A stretch of 64,000 nucleotides of DNA from Pseudisothecium myosuroides. Lineage: Eukaryota > Streptophyta > Bryopsida > Hypnales > Lembophyllaceae. Numbering within the stretch: position 1 is the first letter of the stretch; each line of letters starts with the position of its first letter. Both the position numbers and the translations under genes were made by a program. The notes under the pieces are model-generated. The model searched no databases and had not been told where the DNA came from. It was given only the letters and a program-made list of their open reading frames with translations. Positions 22,466 through 35,147 of the stretch are shown in pieces. The stretch spans positions 6,016,501-6,080,500 of the forward strand of contig OX637288.1 in assembly GCA_951799445.1 (NCBI GenBank), written 5' to 3'.

Positions 22466-22795
22466 TTGAACAGATACCCCTTCCGAACGGTCAACCGCCC
22501 AAAACCACGATGGGAAATTCACGATAATTATCCAGGTGGCGGTAAAATCTCACTAAAAATTGAGTTAATTTTTTTTATACTAATAACTCGTTGTGACAAG
22601 TTTCACAGTGTTCCGATAGTGGGAGGTCTCCGAATCACCAACATCCTTTCAAATTATCAACTTGGCGGGATTTACGTGGAATTGACCAATGTCCCGGGAG
22701 CACACGAAGTCGGAACAAAGCAAACAAAGGATCTTTTCTTACTCCCTAAGACCTTCCACACCACCTTGGCTAGTCACCTTGGTTATAAAAAGTAA
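22466..22795 (+). CDS. ORF of ~109 codons in LTR-like element C
   Basis: A homologue of the ORFs in elements A, B and D. It starts at TTG and encodes NYPGGGKISLKI, a hydrophobic FFILITR stretch and a basic end. It lies ~280 bases upstream of the TATA box. Not recognised as any retroelement protein. Conservation may be at the DNA level only. Confidence 0.3.
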   Translation: MNRYPFRTVNRPKPRWEIHDNYPGGGKISLKIELIFFILITRCDKFHSVPIVGGLRITNILSNYQLGGIYVELTNVPGAHEVGTKQTKDLFLLPKTFHTTLASHLGYKK

Positions 22796-23077
22796 CCTCC
22801 AAAAAGTAGATTTTTACCCTTTTTACTGACCTTAGTTGGCGCTAATTTATGGTGGGATTTTGGTGTTGGAATCGGGGTAGGGAGACCTTTGGACTAAAAA
22901 TGACCATCTGAAGCCAATGGCGCAATTGTTTTTTGATTTGGAGTTGATCTCCAATAGTTAGAATTTTGGACCAGCGTAAACCCCAATATAGGTGAAAATC
23001 CTAAAAGATAAGGATGAAAATCCGGAAAGATAGGATTACCTAGGTTAAAAAGAGGAGAGGTGGGGGCCTTGGGAGAC

Positions 23078-23085
23078 TATAAAAG
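23078..23085 (+). promoter_or_regulatory. TATA box of LTR-like element C
   Basis: TATAAAAG is followed by GGGCCCCATTTCTCTCTC. The same arrangement occurs on the minus strand in A (1134-1141), B (38782-38789) and D (26705-26712). Conservation in four copies supports a real LTR promoter. Confidence 0.7.
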
Positions 23086-25383
23086 GGCCCCATTTCTCTC
23101 TCAAACCACCCCCATACTTGTTTTATGGTCCGTTAGGTCCACGTGGTGGTGGATATTTTGGCAATTTTAGCCAAAAAACTTGAATGGTGTTTTTAGAGGC
23201 ACTTTAGGCCTCGTTGTTTGCGTTTCTTGAGCTCTTAAGAACCCTAGGGGATTCCCCTATGTGGTATGTCATTTGTACCCTTAAGTAGTTGATTTTTTAG
23301 CAATTTGATGCTCCTTGTGTAGCACGATTGTGTCCATATACTAATCCTAAAGTCACCCCCACCATACCTTGGCAATGCCGTTTTGGGAGCCTTTAGTGTG
23401 AGGGGTTTTAAGAGGGAGGCTAAACCGTGAGGTTTTGTTAACAACCGTTGCAAGGATTACGTGGATTTTTGGAAGTTGTAGCAGATTAATCCTTCCTTAG
23501 GGAGGTTCCTTCTTCTTTGGTTGTGTTAAAAAGTCCTTACGGCGAAGCTTTGAATACTCCCCTTAAAGGATTAAGTCCTAGATTGTGTGTTAAATCGTGG
23601 AAAACAGCGAAGCTTTGTGAGCGCTTGTTTACCCACCCTTGGTAAAGAAGCGAGCACAACCAGGCTCTCGGTAGTTAACCGTTCTGACTCGATCTATGGG
23701 TGTCTAGTGCCAATCCATTGTGCCTTCCAAGCAATGGATCTTTTCTAAACTCCTAAGACTCGCTAATTTTGGGTAATGAAGAAACAAGACAAAACCCTAC
23801 TTGGAATTGCTATGACTGCTAAGTTTAAATCAAAGCCTAAGAGGGCTTGGTGGTTTAGGAGAAGAGTTGATCTTAGTCTAAGCCTATCTATCCTAAATGA
23901 AAGAGTACCTCATGCCATTTCTAAAAGTATAAAGCTCGTTTGATTTGGACTCTCCTAGAGAGAGTTATGGACGGATGAAGTTTGACCGCTACTCGGTCCC
24001 TCAAACTTCATCCATGCTTTTCTATGGACTCCGGATTTCGATTTGACTTGGGATTTGTGCTATGGGCCTGACCCCCTAATGTTAACCTAATTACCAAGTC
24101 TTGACTCAAATGGATGAAATCTTCTAGGGTTCATCCATTACTTGTTCCAAACTTCATCCCTTCGTAACTGCTTGGGGTTTAGGTATTTCCTTAAGCTGGA
24201 TTTAGTTTTGGGTTACCCTAAACTGGTTCTAAGATGTTCTAAATCTATACTTAACCTAACCGTAATCTTAAATGTCCCTAATCCGCCTCCTAATCTTACT
24301 TAAAGATTTTAAGTGTGTTTACCAATGTACTAATCTCAGAAACTTAAGACTTGTTCCGAGGAGATCTTGATTTTAGCTTCCTACTTTGACTAATCACCTT
24401 AGAGTTGGGTTTTCCTATCAAAAGTTATCCATGGACGAAGTTTGACCGCTAATCGGTCCTTCAAACTTCATCCGCTAATTACGGCTAGCCCTAATTCCAA
24501 AACTAACTTCTAATTTGACCTTAGGTTCCTAAATTAATTCTTCTTTTTATGTTAGCTTTTTTGTTCCTCTTGGATGAAATTTGTTAGGTTTCATCCAACA
24601 TGACTCCCTAACTTCATCCGCTCATAACTCCTTCGTTTTAGCTCGGATCTGGACGTTTTTTAGGGTTTTGGAAACCCCTAGTCCTCTACTATAAGATTTT
24701 AGAGCTAATTCTATCTTGACTTTGCTTCTTGCCTACCCTAGCTCTCGGCCTCCTTCTAATTATCTTGATAAAACAAAGTTAAACGCGGAAGAGTGGGGTT
24801 TTTAGGGGCCCACCTCATATTGGAGGTCTTGGATCAAACGGTCGAGGTTCCCCCCCTCGGCCATGTCCCTTCCGCTTGGATTCTTGGCTCCTTGAGTGAT
24901 TCTTGAATCGGGGAAGATTTGAGAACGAAGTGGTAGATGTGGTGGGATTTCTTTCTTCTCTTTCTTTCCACCCCTTTTTACACCAACCAACTTGTCTTCC
25001 AAAGTTCTTACATGTTGACTTCGTTCTTACACCTCTTATACCTTGGTCTCCCAAGTGCTTACGCGGTTGACCTTTCTCTTATGCCCACGGGCACGCTCTT
25101 TTTTACTCTTACGCTTACTCTCCCAATGGCCCAAATTTGTTAGTTGAGATTTCCCCTAATCCATCCACTAGCATACTTCTCTCCTATCTCATCTTCCTCC
25201 TTGTTCGTAATGCTCAAGGTTTTTGGTTATGGTGTGTGGAGAGCTTGGGTGAGTTGTGCGTGGAGTGATTGTGTGAGTTTGCAGGTTACTTGGTGCTTTA
25301 ACACGAGTTCTTCCCTAACCCTACAAGATCTTAGCTTACACGTCCGTTTGGCCAACCCTTACCTCTACTATTTTGCTTCCATC

Positions 25384-25522
25384 CTTCTACTTGGCTAATT
25401 TCTACTTCTACTAGGTTAATTTCTACTTCTACTAGGCTAATTTCTATTTCTTCTATGCTAATTTCTACTTCTACTATTCTAATTTCTACTTCTACTATTC
25501 TAATTTCTACTTCTGCTATTCC
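25384..25522. repeat. ~20-bp minisatellite in element D
   Basis: CTAATTTCTACTTCTACTA-type units repeat about seven times with small variations. The reverse strand yields a frame of Glu/Ile/Val repeats that is an artefact of the repeat. Confidence 0.85.
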
Positions 25523-25654
25523 GATTCTGGCCTTGACCCCCTCTTTCTCTATCACTTGTGTTTTTCTTTTCCTCCTTCCCTAGAGCCTAGATTGCAAAAA
25601 AAAACGGACAAAAAAAAGAAAGAACGAGAAGACCAAAATTTGGCCACGGCTGGC

Positions 25655-25800
25655 TGCTGCGGAGCCTGGCGCTGCGGTGGCTGGCTGCTGCGGTGGTCCG
25701 GCGCTGCGGTGGCCTAGCTGCTGTGGTACCCGGGGCTGCGGTACCCGGCGCTGCGGTGGCCTAGCTGCTGTGGTGGCCCGGTTGCTGCTGGGGCCTGGTC
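25655..25800. repeat. GC-rich GCTGCGGTGGCC minisatellite in element D
   Basis: Short units built from GGCTGCTGCGGTGGC and GCTGCGGTACCCGG follow each other for ~150 bases, in strong contrast to the AT-rich flanks. Element B has a different GC-rich minisatellite at the same place (GGCTCCGTTACTG units, about 37515-37575). Confidence 0.7.
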
Positions 25801-26995
25801 GGCTGGGGCTTGACCGGCTGGGATTTTAGGGAGGGCCCAGGCGTGCTAGCCGGGCTCCCCACAAGGCAAAGTTAAACTGGATTAAAAAGTGACTCGATCT
25901 AAGCTCGTAGGGGGATTTTGGAGGCTAAACCTTGAATTAGTTCCAAGAGGTTTTGGAAACTAAACCTTGTACGTAACTTTCGGGGGAGGTCAAAGCTTCG
26001 CCGTCGAGTTGGTTTTAACACCAACTCTAAGACTTTGAGAACACGAGGTAGTTCGAAGCTTCGCCGTCTAACCGGGTTTTTAACACTTCCTCTAAGACTT
26101 AGGTACCAGTGGAATCAAAGCTTCGCCGTCTAAGGGGGAAGCCACACGTCAACAACCAACTTCAAAAAAGGACCCAGACCGTTAGAACGTAACAACCCTA
26201 GGGGGGCCCACAACTCCGCCGTACGGGGGGGAGGACCACACACCACGGGTCCTTAGAGAGAGCAAAAGAGGTCTCCCACTAAGGGAGAAGCACTCAGAGG
26301 TTAACACGGTCACGTGGGTTAAAAAAACACAATCCTTAAACACTAAAGACCCCTCAGTGGGCGGCAAAGCCAAGGCGCTTCGGGGGGAGCTTTAGGATCA
26401 GGACAAAACTCAAGGAGCTCCCAAGCAAGTTAGTGCTTCAAGCAAAGTGCTTCAACTGACAAGTTAGTGACCAAAGTGACTAAAAAATAAGCCAAATAAT
26501 ACCCAAGACTACTCAAAACTCATAGACACAAAGAAAGAAGGACCCCCAAGACCTTCAAAAGCTGAAAATAGAACAACAACGGAGCACCACATGCTCAAAA
26601 CACCGTGGAAGTGCCTTTGGCTAAAATAGCCAAAAAATCCAACATAAGTTGGATCCACGGACCCAAAACATGAATGGGGGTGGTTTTGGAGAGAAATGAG
26701 GGCCCTTTTATAGGTTTCCCAAGGCCCTCACCTCCCCTCTTTTAACCTAGGTAACCCTATCAACTTAGATTTTCATCCTTATCTTTTAGGATTTTCACGT
26801 AGTTTGGGTTTTACGTTGGTCCAACACTCTAACTATTGGAGATTAACTCCAAATCGAAAACCAATTGCGCCATTGGCTTCAGAAGGCCATTTTTACTGTT
26901 GGGGTCCCCCGACCCCTTATTCCAACGCCAAAATCCCACCGTAAACTATCGCCAACTAGAGTCAGTAAAAGAGGTAAAAATCTACTTTTTGGAGG

Positions 26996-27325
26996 TTACC
27001 TTTTCTGACAAAGGTGACTAGCCAGGGTGGTCTGGGAGGTCTTAGGGAGTAAGAAAAGACCCTTCGTCGACTTCGTTCCGACTTCGTGTGCTCCCGGGAC
27101 GCCGGTCAACTCCACGTAAATCCCGCCACGTGGATAATTCGAAAGAATGTCGGTGATTCGGCCGTCTCCCGCTATCGAAACACCACGAAACTCGTCGGGG
27201 CGCGTTATTAGCATAAAAGAAACTATCCTAATTTTTAGTGAGATTTTACCGCTACCTGGATAATTATCGTGAATTTCCCATCGTGGTTTTAGGCGGTTGA
27301 CCGTCCGGAAGGAGTATTTCTTCAA
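26996..27325 (-). CDS. ORF of ~109 codons in LTR-like element D
   Basis: Closest to the ORF of element C, with the same NYPGSGKISLKI core and the same TTG start. It lies upstream of the TATA box at 26705-26712. Function unknown; possibly a chance ORF. Confidence 0.3.
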   Translation of the reverse strand: MKKYSFRTVNRLKPRWEIHDNYPGSGKISLKIRIVSFMLITRPDEFRGVSIAGDGRITDILSNYPRGGIYVELTGVPGAHEVGTKSTKGLFLLPKTSQTTLASHLCQKR

Positions 27326-30301
27326 TCCAGAAAATTCCGAAACTTCTTGGGGAACCTCTCATGGGGTTTCCCAAGAGATTTGCAAGTTCACATCTTGATC
27401 TTGCATATCTTGGTACGGAGAGCAAAAAGATACCTCCGTTGGTTTACCGGCAGTCAGGGAATCTTCCGCATACGGGGGAATCTTGACGAATGGATTTCGC
27501 TTTTGACTTCCCGGTATGGTTTAGAACCAAGATCACAATCCGGTGACCGTAGATTCCTCCACTGGCCCGTCTTGCAAAAGTGACACCTGCAAGCTAACAA
27601 TTGGGGTTTCTACTATTCGTCCATGGAATGGGGAAACTGAAACCTCTCTTGGGGAATCTACCTAAGAATCTCCCTAGACTTCCCTCAGACCAATTTAGCC
27701 CAGCTTGGTCACTTGCATAGTGATTTTAGGCTATTTTGGGTAAGAACCCTCAAACCTTCTAGTTCCCACTACTTCTATGGCTCCAACCTATTTACAAGTG
27801 GGTTTTAGGACTATTCTAAAGAGAAAAAGCTATTTAGGACCAAAGGGCATATTGGTATGTAACATGTCCATTCTGGTTTTACACTCTTTTTAGGGCTTTT
27901 TGTATATAATTATGACTTAAATTGCACAATCTAAGAAAAAAGAAGACTATGAGTCCCAAGTGACGAATTGGGAGCTCACAAGCTTCAGCCCCATAGGTCC
28001 CACAAGTCCTAGATTCGGTGTTAAAACCTGAATCACGGCGGAGCCTTGAACCCCTGTAGACCTCGGTATCAAGGTTTAGTTTCCAAAAGACATGGGAAAC
28101 ATTCCAAAGTTTAGCTTCCAAAATTAGCACTCCATAGTAGTACGGGTAGCCATAAAATTGAAGGAAGTCAGGGCTAATACCCCCCCCCTTCCTTATCCTA
28201 GGTGCCTTGTTTTGTCAAAATCAGCTAGTTCCCTTCCAACCTCGGTGATCAAACCCGGGGTAAGGCCAGGCCCAGCCAGCAGCCCAGAGCAACCAGCAAG
28301 CCTGAGCCGGCCAACAGCTGGGAGCCAACGCCTAGCTCAGGTTTTTTTATTTTTATTTTTTATTATTCCTAATCTCAAACAAATTACAAGAAGTAAAGGG
28401 AGGAGGGGGTAAAAGCTTAATTAGACTAGGGCTAGAGATACTATTAACTACAAAACTAAATAGAGAAGGGTAGAAGTAGTATTGATCTAAGCAAATCCAA
28501 GAGCCTTGGATAGAATAGAGTAGGATTAAATCAAACTAAGGCAAGTAGATTAGTCAAGAGAAGGATAATTAAGGGAGGGGCTTAGAAGGACTTAGAAATC
28601 AAGCCTCACTCACTCACACCACGTACATACACACCACTCAAGTACCTCTTCAATACTCATACCAAACTCCCCAGATCAAAGAGCAAAAACAAAACATGAA
28701 GTAGACACAAAAGAAGGAGTTTAGTAGGAGAGAAGATGAATAGGGTCAAAGCACACTCAAAGGTACCATTGGGATTATTTTTATAGGACTAGGTATAGAG
28801 TCCTTTTCTGAACTTTTAAAGCTATAAATTTCTTTGATGTTGTCATTTTTTGAATTTATGGATGAATAGTATTGCAATAAGCCTCTTTAATAAGTTGGAG
28901 AAAAAATTTTATGGGTAAAATCCTTAAAATGAAGTAAATCACCAGTTTTAAGGCTAAATTTAGTGTCTTTTTTACAATATAGCACTTGAAAAGGATATTT
29001 TTGTCCAAATTTTTTATACTTCTCAAGCATACAACTATTAAAAAGGATTTTTAGTGATTAAACCGTAAACAAAAAATAGTATAATTTTTTAATTAATAAA
29101 TTGATTATTGACAAATTATTGATTTATTCTAAAGACAAAATTAAACATTCAATTCCAAAAATAGCTTACGTAGTGCCTTGACGTGAATATTATATACATT
29201 TTTTGTTTTGACACAATCATCATTTGGATTAATATATATTGAAAAGAACGTTCACATATTTTGACTTTTGAATATTATAGGAAATAGAAAAATATTCTAA
29301 TTATAGAAAAAGAGTCCTTTTCTACTATATCATATGACTATATATACACATGATTTTTTTTAATTCAATCACATTGTTATTCATTAGAAATTAGACTCCT
29401 TTTTATCTATTAAAAAACCTTACAAACTGACACTAGAACTTCAATTGGACCTCTAGTAAAGAATTTTTGATTTTATGATGAATAAAAAAATAAGAATCTT
29501 AACAAGACTTAAAATACTAGTCAAAAAGGACTAGACTACCTATAATTAATAGATTAGCTTTGAAAAACAATAGCTAGAAAGAAGTTACAGTGCAAATTTC
29601 AGTGGGTTTGACTCCTTTTTTGGTACCTTTGAGTGTAATTTGACACAATAGGAAGTAGATTAAAGAAAATCTCACAAAACATTGTGAGCCACCGATTGCT
29701 TCTTGCGTAAGAAGAAAAAATAGAATGCGTCATTTGAATTATTAGAAGTAGTTGGTAGACATTAAGAGTGCATATGGGAATAGTGTAGAAGGAAAAGAAA
29801 ATAAATAGGCAATTCAAGGCAAAATTTCCATAATATAACGTGGCCATCTTTCTACGGACTCAAAGGATAAGATGGCACATGAAGGGAACCTCAGCGACTT
29901 AATCCGTGATCTCCAAAATGAAGTGGGCTACTAAACTCTTCCCGGTTGTTTTTAAACCTTGAAATTAGCGATTCTCAGTTAGGGCCGAGGGCCATGGTCG
30001 AGTCAGGCCATGAGGACGAAAAGTCAGGTCAAGATGAAATAGGAAATCCTAGAGTAGAAGTCTAGAGGTTTTCGAAAACCTAAAATATGTCAAAACCCGA
30101 GTTAAAACGAAGAAGTTATAAGCGGATGAAGTTAGGGAGTCATGTTGGATGAAACTTAGCAAATTACATCCAAGAGGAATAAATAATAGAATATAAAAAG
30201 AAGGAATAATTTGGGAGCCAAAATTGAAATTAGAAATTAGTTTTGAAATTAGGGTTAACTATAATCAGTGGATGAAGTTTTACACACCAATTAGCAGTTA
30301 A

Positions 30302-31226
30302 CCCCTAAAGTTCCTTGACTATGTTTTCACCAAAAACACTCCAAAACTGCCATTTCTAGTAAAAGTACCAAATTTTAGAAAAAAAAACTTTTTTAGACAC
30401 ATATAACTGTAGGATCTTATAGTAAATTAGTTTTAGAAGATGTGGAAAAAATTTCAGAATTTTCCACCATGCGGATTGGAAGATATTAGCATTTGAATTG
30501 GCAAAAATACTTTTTTTGTCCCTAGAAAAAACAGGGCAGCTGCACTTCACAAGGTCACATATGTATGAAAAAATGTCCAAAATGGTGGTGCTTCTTTGAA
30601 TTCTTTTTCCTAAACAAATTGGCTACATGCTTAAAAAATTTCAAATCATCTGGAATTGTACAACATATACAAAAATAATAGTAAGTAGAAAGAAGTAGAG
30701 AATGATCCAAAGTACTAAATTGTTAAGAATTTAATTATGGAATTGAAAAATTTCAATCCCAATGGTTGTAATGTTTTAATAAACAACCTTCATCCTATGA
30801 ATTTATTTTTTCAAAAAATATTAAAAATTGAGTTAAATAAACAACTTCAAAGTTTATTTCAAAGTAGAGAATCCATAACTGCCCGCAAACTAAAAACCCT
30901 CATAATTTTTGACTCATTGATCGAAATGGAATGATTCAAAGATTTCCACATATATATAAATTTAGAAAACCAATTTCAAATTTTTATTTTTGAAAAAAGT
31001 GATTTTTTCAGATCTGCCCGGACTGCCCAGTTACAAAAAAAAATAACATATTTGGCCATAACTTTCGACTCCTATTTTGAAATGTCATGAAATTTAGTGC
31101 ACATAAAAGATATTCCTCGTCCCCACCTTCTATTAAAATTTTAGCTTAAAATATAAAAATCTCTAGTCACACATACCTGCCCAAAATTGCTATGTTGCTA
31201 AAAATAGCAGGCTGGTCCTTTAGGGA
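30302..31226. mobile_element. TTAA-flanked element T3 inside element C (925 bp)
   Basis: Ends CCCCTAAAG...CTTTAGGGA with TTAA on both sides (30298-30301, 31227-31230). The target lies in a stretch of C with the GGATGAAGTTT/AAACTTCATCC hairpin. Internally it has the CATAATTTTTGACTCATTGATCG block, a GATCTGCCCGGACTGCCC motif and the GTAGGATCTTATAG block of the family. Its excision in silico brings C to the length of B. Confidence 0.85.
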
Positions 31227-32049
31227 TTAAACTTCATCCATGGATAACTTTTGCTAGGAAAGATCAAATCCAAAGTGGCTAGTTGCATTGGGAGGGCAAA
31301 ACCGAGTTCTACAAGGAACAAGAATTAACTTTCTAAAAATAATAACTTGGTGACCGTAATTCAGCCCCTTAGGTGAAACTAGAAAGTAAATTATGAACTT
31401 TTAGGGTTAGGTTTAGGTCAATTATAAATTTAGAACCTAATGGAACAAGCTTAAGCTAAATCAAAACTAAAAACAAACACAAGAAAAGACCCAAAACCAT
31501 AATAGTTAGAGGAGGATGAAATCTGGAACAAGTAATGGATGAACTCTAGGGGATTTCATCCATTCGAGTCAAGTCTTGGTAATTAGGTTAACCTTAGGGA
31601 GTTAGACTTATAGCCCAAGTTACAAGTCAAATTGTAATTAAGAGCCCATAGAAAAGAGTGCATGAAGTTTAGAAGCACCCATTAGGGCTAAAACTTCATC
31701 CGTCCATAACTTCCTCTAGGAGTGTCTAAATTAAATAAACTTTACACTTTTAGAAATGTCATGAGGTAATCCTTCACTTATAATAGATAAGTTTAGATTG
31801 AGACCACTTCCTTTCCTAAACCCCTGGGCCCTTTTAAGCTTTGACTTAGCCAAGGCAGTTGTAGTAATTCCAATTAGGTTTCCATTTTCTTTATACGAGT
31901 TAGCAAACATTAGGAATGTAGAAAAGATCCATTGCTTGGAAGGCTCAATGGATTGGCGCTAAACACCCATAGATCGAGTCAAACGGTTATTTACCAAGAG
32001 CCTAATTGTGCTCGTTTACTTACCAAAGGTGAATAAATAAGCGCTCACA

Positions 32050-35000
32050 GCAAGCTAGTGTTAAAATTGAAAAGATAGTCATAATTTGTGAATAAGGTGG
32101 ACACTATTACCTCTAAACTTTCTTGAAATCAAATCATACTTTTCAAACTATTAGATAAGCCATATAAACTGACATCTAATTAGTACAATCTTTATCAAAG
32201 TCACTATTTCATTTCACAATGTAGTATGATAGGAGGCTGTAAAACAAAGCAACCACCAAGAATGGACCCTATAAATGGCTGTGAAATGGACATGAATTGG
32301 TTTTGAAATTGACTAGTATAGTCAATGAATGATTCAAGGAAAAAAGACTTATTAATTGCAAGAGCCAACCATTCTTTTTGCTTTCCCCTTTTTTATTTAG
32401 AATTGCAAGTGAACCGTTTATGAAAGACCTAGGGTCACAAATAGGGACCTATGACACAACTCGTTTGAAAATTCATAAGTAATTAAAAAATACTAGAAAA
32501 AATATAAAACTACTTGGGTTAGATTCCTCATCAATTTCTATATGTCTGAAAAATGAGCTAAAAATATTCCCATCTAAGGAAATACATGAAAAAGGGGGAC
32601 CTGCCCTTAGATGCTCCATTTCTAAGCCTCTTACCTTAAAGTGTGACATTATTAGTTTACTTGATTTGTAATGTTATTAAACTACATCATTTTTAATTGA
32701 GCCTAAACAAATATGACTATCTCAAAAGTTCAATCCAAACAAAGTATTGAGATTTCTTTATAAGGAATATTTTGCAATTAAGAATTTATGATAACAAATG
32801 GACATTGTAGGTTGTTGGTACCTTTGATAGAAGTAGAAATAGAAGTAGTATATGGCTTGTCATAGCATGCAATTGTTCAAAATGAAATATATTATATAAT
32901 ATCTATCAAACTTCAATGTTTTTTTATTTCTTATTGTTAAATTTTTGGCTTTAGAACCATCTTTTTTTTACAATATTTGCATTTATGAGATTTAGGAATA
33001 TCTCTTATTCTAAGTTGCATTTTTTTGAAGTCAAATGTCTCATTGAATATTAAAACTAATTTATTGTGGTTCATGACATTTCTAAAGGTAATTCCTATAT
33101 TTTTGTTAATAACAACAATATTTGTATAAATATACTTAGTGGCTATTTCAAAGACCAGATTTTCAGTAGTGGTTTTCAATGAAATTTAGATTATTATTAT
33201 TGGATGACTTTCATGGCTAACTTTTGATGCACTCCAATCCATCTAACCCCCAAAAGACATTTCATTTTACTACTAGGGACACTTTCATATCAAAAGTCAA
33301 ATAGTTAAAATGTGAAACAAGTGTGAAACCAAATTGAATGTGAAGCACGCAATGATAGTGCAGCAAGTGTACAAGATACTCCATAATATTGTTGAAGACA
33401 AGATTTCATTGAAGATGTAACTTGGATGACTACGATTTGTACATTGAATTTACATTCAAGTGAATTTATTTTTTAGACTTTAAATAGTTTCAATTTAAAC
33501 TTTAGAGATTTTGGATTATGTTTCAACAAAAAAAAACTCCAAAGTTGCCATAGCTAATGCATAGAGTTAGGATTAAAAAGACTATGTTTTGCATGTTTAA
33601 TTATAATATCTTGTTCTAGAATTCTATCAATGAGAAAATATCAACAAAAAATATTTCAAACGCTTTGACCATATAGATTGTTAGATATTAGTAGTCAAAG
33701 TAGAAATAAATTAGTTTATTGTGCCTTGATTTACTAGGTACTTAGACAATGAATCCCCTTGACTTAAATCTTTTGTAATATGAAGTTTTGAAGATTTAAT
33801 CTTTATGTTGGAAAACTCAGTTGAAAATCTAGGAAAAAAATTCAAAAAAAGAAAGAAAAAAATCATTCTTGAAAATATGATAAATAGAAGTAGGTGCAAA
33901 ATGAAAGAAAAAATTAAATTGTTAATAGTTCAAACATGAAATTGAAAGATGTTGATCCTAATGGTGGAATTGTTTTAGTGAGTTTTATACACCCTATGAA
34001 AGTTTTTTTTGAAAAATTGTGAGAATTGAGTTCAAATACAAATCCTATATTAATTTCTTGGAAAAGTGCCTTGAAGAACAAGAATCTTCATAACTTTCAT
34101 ATCATTGATTTAATTAATTGAATCAAAGCTTTTTAAATAGACATAGGAGGAAAAAAAAATCAAAAAACTAAAATTTGATCTTTTGCAAAGGAGTTTTGCT
34201 ACTTAGGTTGGAGCATTTTGTTTTTATTAAGGCATAGCTTCTTCTTCTTGGCACCAAATGACATAAAAATTGTATTTCACAAAAGCTAACATATTACATT
34301 ACCTTCAAAAGAAGTTTCAAAAATTTTAAATTAAATTTGACCTCATAGAAACCTACCCAAAATCTTAAAAACCTATTCCAAGACTCTTAAATTTTAGGGG
34401 TGAACAAAAATTATGTTGAATTCTATTTTTATCATATTTTGAACCAAATATCAACACTAAGATTGCAGTTGATACTTGAAGTGGAAATTAAGAAGTTAAA
34501 ACAATCTTAAGTTTCAAGAATAAAAATTTAAACTTTAGCTTAAAATATGTTTCACAATTGGTACCCAAATACAAAAAAAATCACAATCATTTGGTATTTA
34601 TTTCCAACTTAACCAGATTGACTAATTTTTGTTTTGTCAGTTATGTAAAACATCGGCTTGAAAGTGTGTCCTAGTTATAGAAACAGATCATCATGGAGGT
34701 GATTCAAGCTTGGAAAACAATTATTACCATTACTAGTTTTCTTTTACTTCTAATAAATAAGGGAAAAAATCTGAACTTTATTTTTCATCTTGAAAAAATC
34801 AAATGTAGTTCAAAGGAGATCCCAAATTTGTGTAAAATTTAACTGGCATTGAAAAGTATGCAAATACATATTTAGACAAACCAACATTCAATATACACCA
34901 AATCTCACTTAATATTAATATTGGTGGTATTGTAGCTTCTTAGCAGCTTCTTGGGCAACTTTTTGCCTAATAATTAATTAAAGTGCAAAAAATAGTCAGC

Positions 35001-35147
35001 TACCCCAAAAAATGGTATATTAAAATTGGAAAATTGGAAAATATAATCAAAATAAGTTAGGCATTCATCCAAATTGTCCTAACAATTTTGGGATGGTTGC
35101 TACTAGTTCTTTCTTATAACCCCTAAAATTCTTTCAAGTTTAGAGAC
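32050..35147. repeat. Segmental duplication, copy 1, second segment
   Basis: This AT-rich sequence is collinear with about 60694-63694. No gene recognised. A copy-1-specific ~410-base piece lies at about 32225-32638. About 33480-34410 (and 62340-63260) resembles a very old member of the TTAA family, with GTTTAATTATAATATCTTG and TATCATTGATT-GAATCAAAG blocks and a TTTTAGGGG-like right edge. Confidence 0.85.
32229..32638. mobile_element. Putative MITE present only in duplication copy 1
   Basis: Copy 2 reads directly across this point (near 60890). The extra segment begins ATAGGAGGCTGTAAA and ends TTTCTAAGCCTCTTA, so the ends form an imperfect inverted repeat TARGAGGCT. A target duplication is not clear. 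No coding sequence. Confidence 0.45.

Larger units (their letters stand above)
23616..27980 (-). mobile_element. LTR-like element D nested in element C
   Basis: On the minus strand it runs from TGTGAGCTCCC at 27980 to GCGCTCACA at 23616 (4365 bp), flanked by perfect 5-bp duplications AGCTT (23611-23615 and 27981-27985). It is inserted in inverse orientation into one of the GCGAAGCTT repeats of element C. The arrangement makes 21816-27980 look like a transposon with long terminal inverted repeats, which it is not. D contains the family ORF, TATA box, GCTTCGCCGT repeats and two minisatellites. It is ~0.57 kb shorter than B and C. Confidence 0.9.
21816..32049 (+). mobile_element. LTR-like element C, interrupted by D and T3
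   Basis: Starts TGTGAGCTCCCAATTCG at 21816 and ends GCGCTCACA at 32049, flanked by GTAAG (21811-21815) and GCAAG (32050-32054). Copy 2 keeps the empty site at 60694-60698 (GCAAG). Removing nested D with its duplicated target (4370 bases) and T3 with its TTAA (929 bases) leaves 4935 bases, almost exactly the length of element B (4931). A TATA box (TATAAAAG, 23078-23085) fixes the orientation. There is no internal retroviral coding region and no second direct LTR, so this looks like a giant solo LTR. Confidence 0.85.

Noticed and set aside
25331..25555. A protein with repeated Glu/Ile/Val motifs on the minus strand
   Set aside because: The frame is an artefact of the 20-bp minisatellite, whose units keep one frame open.
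21816..27980. A 6.2-kb DNA transposon with ~1.8-kb terminal inverted repeats
   Set aside because: The AGCTT duplication around 23616-27980 and the empty site for 21816-32049 in copy 2 show two nested elements in opposite orientation instead.
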